A DNA stretch of 5,291 nucleotides, taken from the NCBI GenBank assembly GCA_030690855.1, contig JAUYFR010000114.1, positions 1 to 5,291 of the forward strand, written 5' to 3'. Of this stretch, positions 4,755 to 5,291 are shown in pieces (the stretch's first letter is position 1; each line of letters opens with the position of its first letter). The translations under genes and the position numbers were made by a program. A model generated the notes under the pieces. The model saw only the letters and a list, made by a program, of their open reading frames with translations. It had not been told where the DNA came from and did not search any database. Origin of the DNA: Gallionellaceae bacterium. Its GTDB lineage: Bacteria > Pseudomonadota > Gammaproteobacteria > Burkholderiales > Gallionellaceae.

Positions 4755-5291
4755 ATGAGCAAGAACAAACAACCACAAGTTGCCAAGAGAAATGAGGTGT
4801 CCCTTGTCCGCTCCTCGGCGGCGGAGTATTTGACCTTTGTGGCGGCTGGCGGCCAGTCGGGAAGCAGCGTGGAAATGCGCTATGAGGACGAGAACATCTG
4901 GTTGACGCAGAAGATGATGGCAACGCTCTATGATGTCTCGGTTCCCGCCATCAGTCAGCATTTGAAGCGTATTTATGCGGACAACGAACTAGAACGCGAG
5001 GCAACTATTAAGCAGTACTTAACGGTTCAAGCCGAGGGTGGCCGTGAGGTGGCGCGCAACGTCGAGCACTACAGCTTGCAAGCCATCATCGCCGTTGGCT
5101 TCAAAATCGAAAACGAACGTGCAGTGCAGTTTCGCAAATGGGCTAATCGAATCGTGAAGGATTACACGATTCAGGGTTGGACGATGGATGTGGAGCGCCT
5201 CAAAGGTGGCGGCAGCATTCTGACAGACGAATTCTTTGAACGCCAACTGGAAAAAGTCCGGGAAATCCGACTTTCCGAGCGCAAGTTCTAC
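4755..5291 (+). CDS. RhuM family protein, 3' end beyond the window
   Basis: An open frame of 179 codons runs to the right edge without a stop. It has the hallmarks of the RhuM (virulence RhuM, COG3943-type) family: RSSAAEYLTFVAA near residue 19, a helix-turn-helix-like block ENIWLTQKMMATLYDVSVPA (46-65) continuing ISQHLKRIYADNEL, then HYSLQAIIAVGFKIENERAV (105-124) and FRKWANRIVKDYTIQGW (126-142), and VREIRLSERKFY at the edge. Family members are around 340 residues, so roughly half is present. The biochemical role is not settled; the name comes from Salmonella pathogenicity island 3. Genes of this family often sit inside type I restriction-modification operons between hsdM and hsdS, which matches the HsdM remnant 25 bases upstream. 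The N-terminal block suggests DNA binding (inference). The 4801-4860 stretch is 68% G+C, richer than the core genes, in keeping with acquisition by transfer. Confidence 0.9.
   Translation, partial: MSKNKQPQVAKRNEVSLVRSSAAEYLTFVAAGGQSGSSVEMRYEDENIWLTQKMMATLYDVSVPAISQHLKRIYADNELEREATIKQYLTVQAEGGREVARNVEHYSLQAIIAVGFKIENERAVQFRKWANRIVKDYTIQGWTMDVERLKGGGSILTDEFFERQLEKVREIRLSERKFY

Noticed and set aside
4644..4961. Minus-strand open frames across the hsdM tail and the start of rhuM
   Set aside because: Both plus-strand genes have recognisable family motifs there, so these are antisense shadows.

Overview
The window looks like a bacterial chromosome, most likely a betaproteobacterium of the Burkholderiales type (inference). 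It holds the end of the macromolecular-synthesis operon (dnaG primase, then rpoD, the primary sigma factor) followed by the left edge of a mobile island. The proteobacterial assignment rests on the close match of DnaG and RpoD to Escherichia coli landmarks. The betaproteobacterial assignment is softer and rests on RpoD character and on a CAU-anticodon tRNA directly after rpoD. All real genes are on the plus strand.

Bases 1-3874 are core genome. A small hairpin lies in the dnaG leader. dnaG begins at a GTG with a good ribosome binding site. A 116-base gap carries a perfect TATAAT box, and rpoD follows. Both proteins look intact: DnaG keeps its zinc ligands and TOPRIM acidic residues, and RpoD keeps sigma regions 1.1, 1.2, 2, 3 and 4. 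RpoD also has a run of 11 glutamates in its non-conserved region.

Bases 3875-4247 are the most unusual part. Six bases after rpoD comes the 5' half of a CAU-type tRNA gene, broken just after anticodon-loop position 38. An AT-rich spacer (30% G+C over 3961-4060) follows, holding a 9-base direct repeat, two perfect inverted repeats and a possible promoter. Then comes a complete CAU-anticodon tRNA that repeats the fragment at 37 of 39 positions but has a different, fully paired acceptor stem. A second hairpin, related to the first, follows it. I read this as an integration junction at a tRNA gene, where the incoming DNA split the host tRNA and supplied its own full copy.

Bases 4248-5291 are island cargo in partial decay. 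There is an N-terminal stub of what looks like a tyrosine integrase, joined out of frame to the C-terminal tail of a type I methyltransferase subunit (HsdM). An apparently healthy rhuM-family gene follows and runs off the right edge. An internal deletion probably removed the integrase catalytic domain and most of hsdM. Any hsdS or hsdR would lie beyond the window. I find no convincing evidence of a wholly new system. The split and replaced tRNA with its paired hairpin family is the part most worth following.
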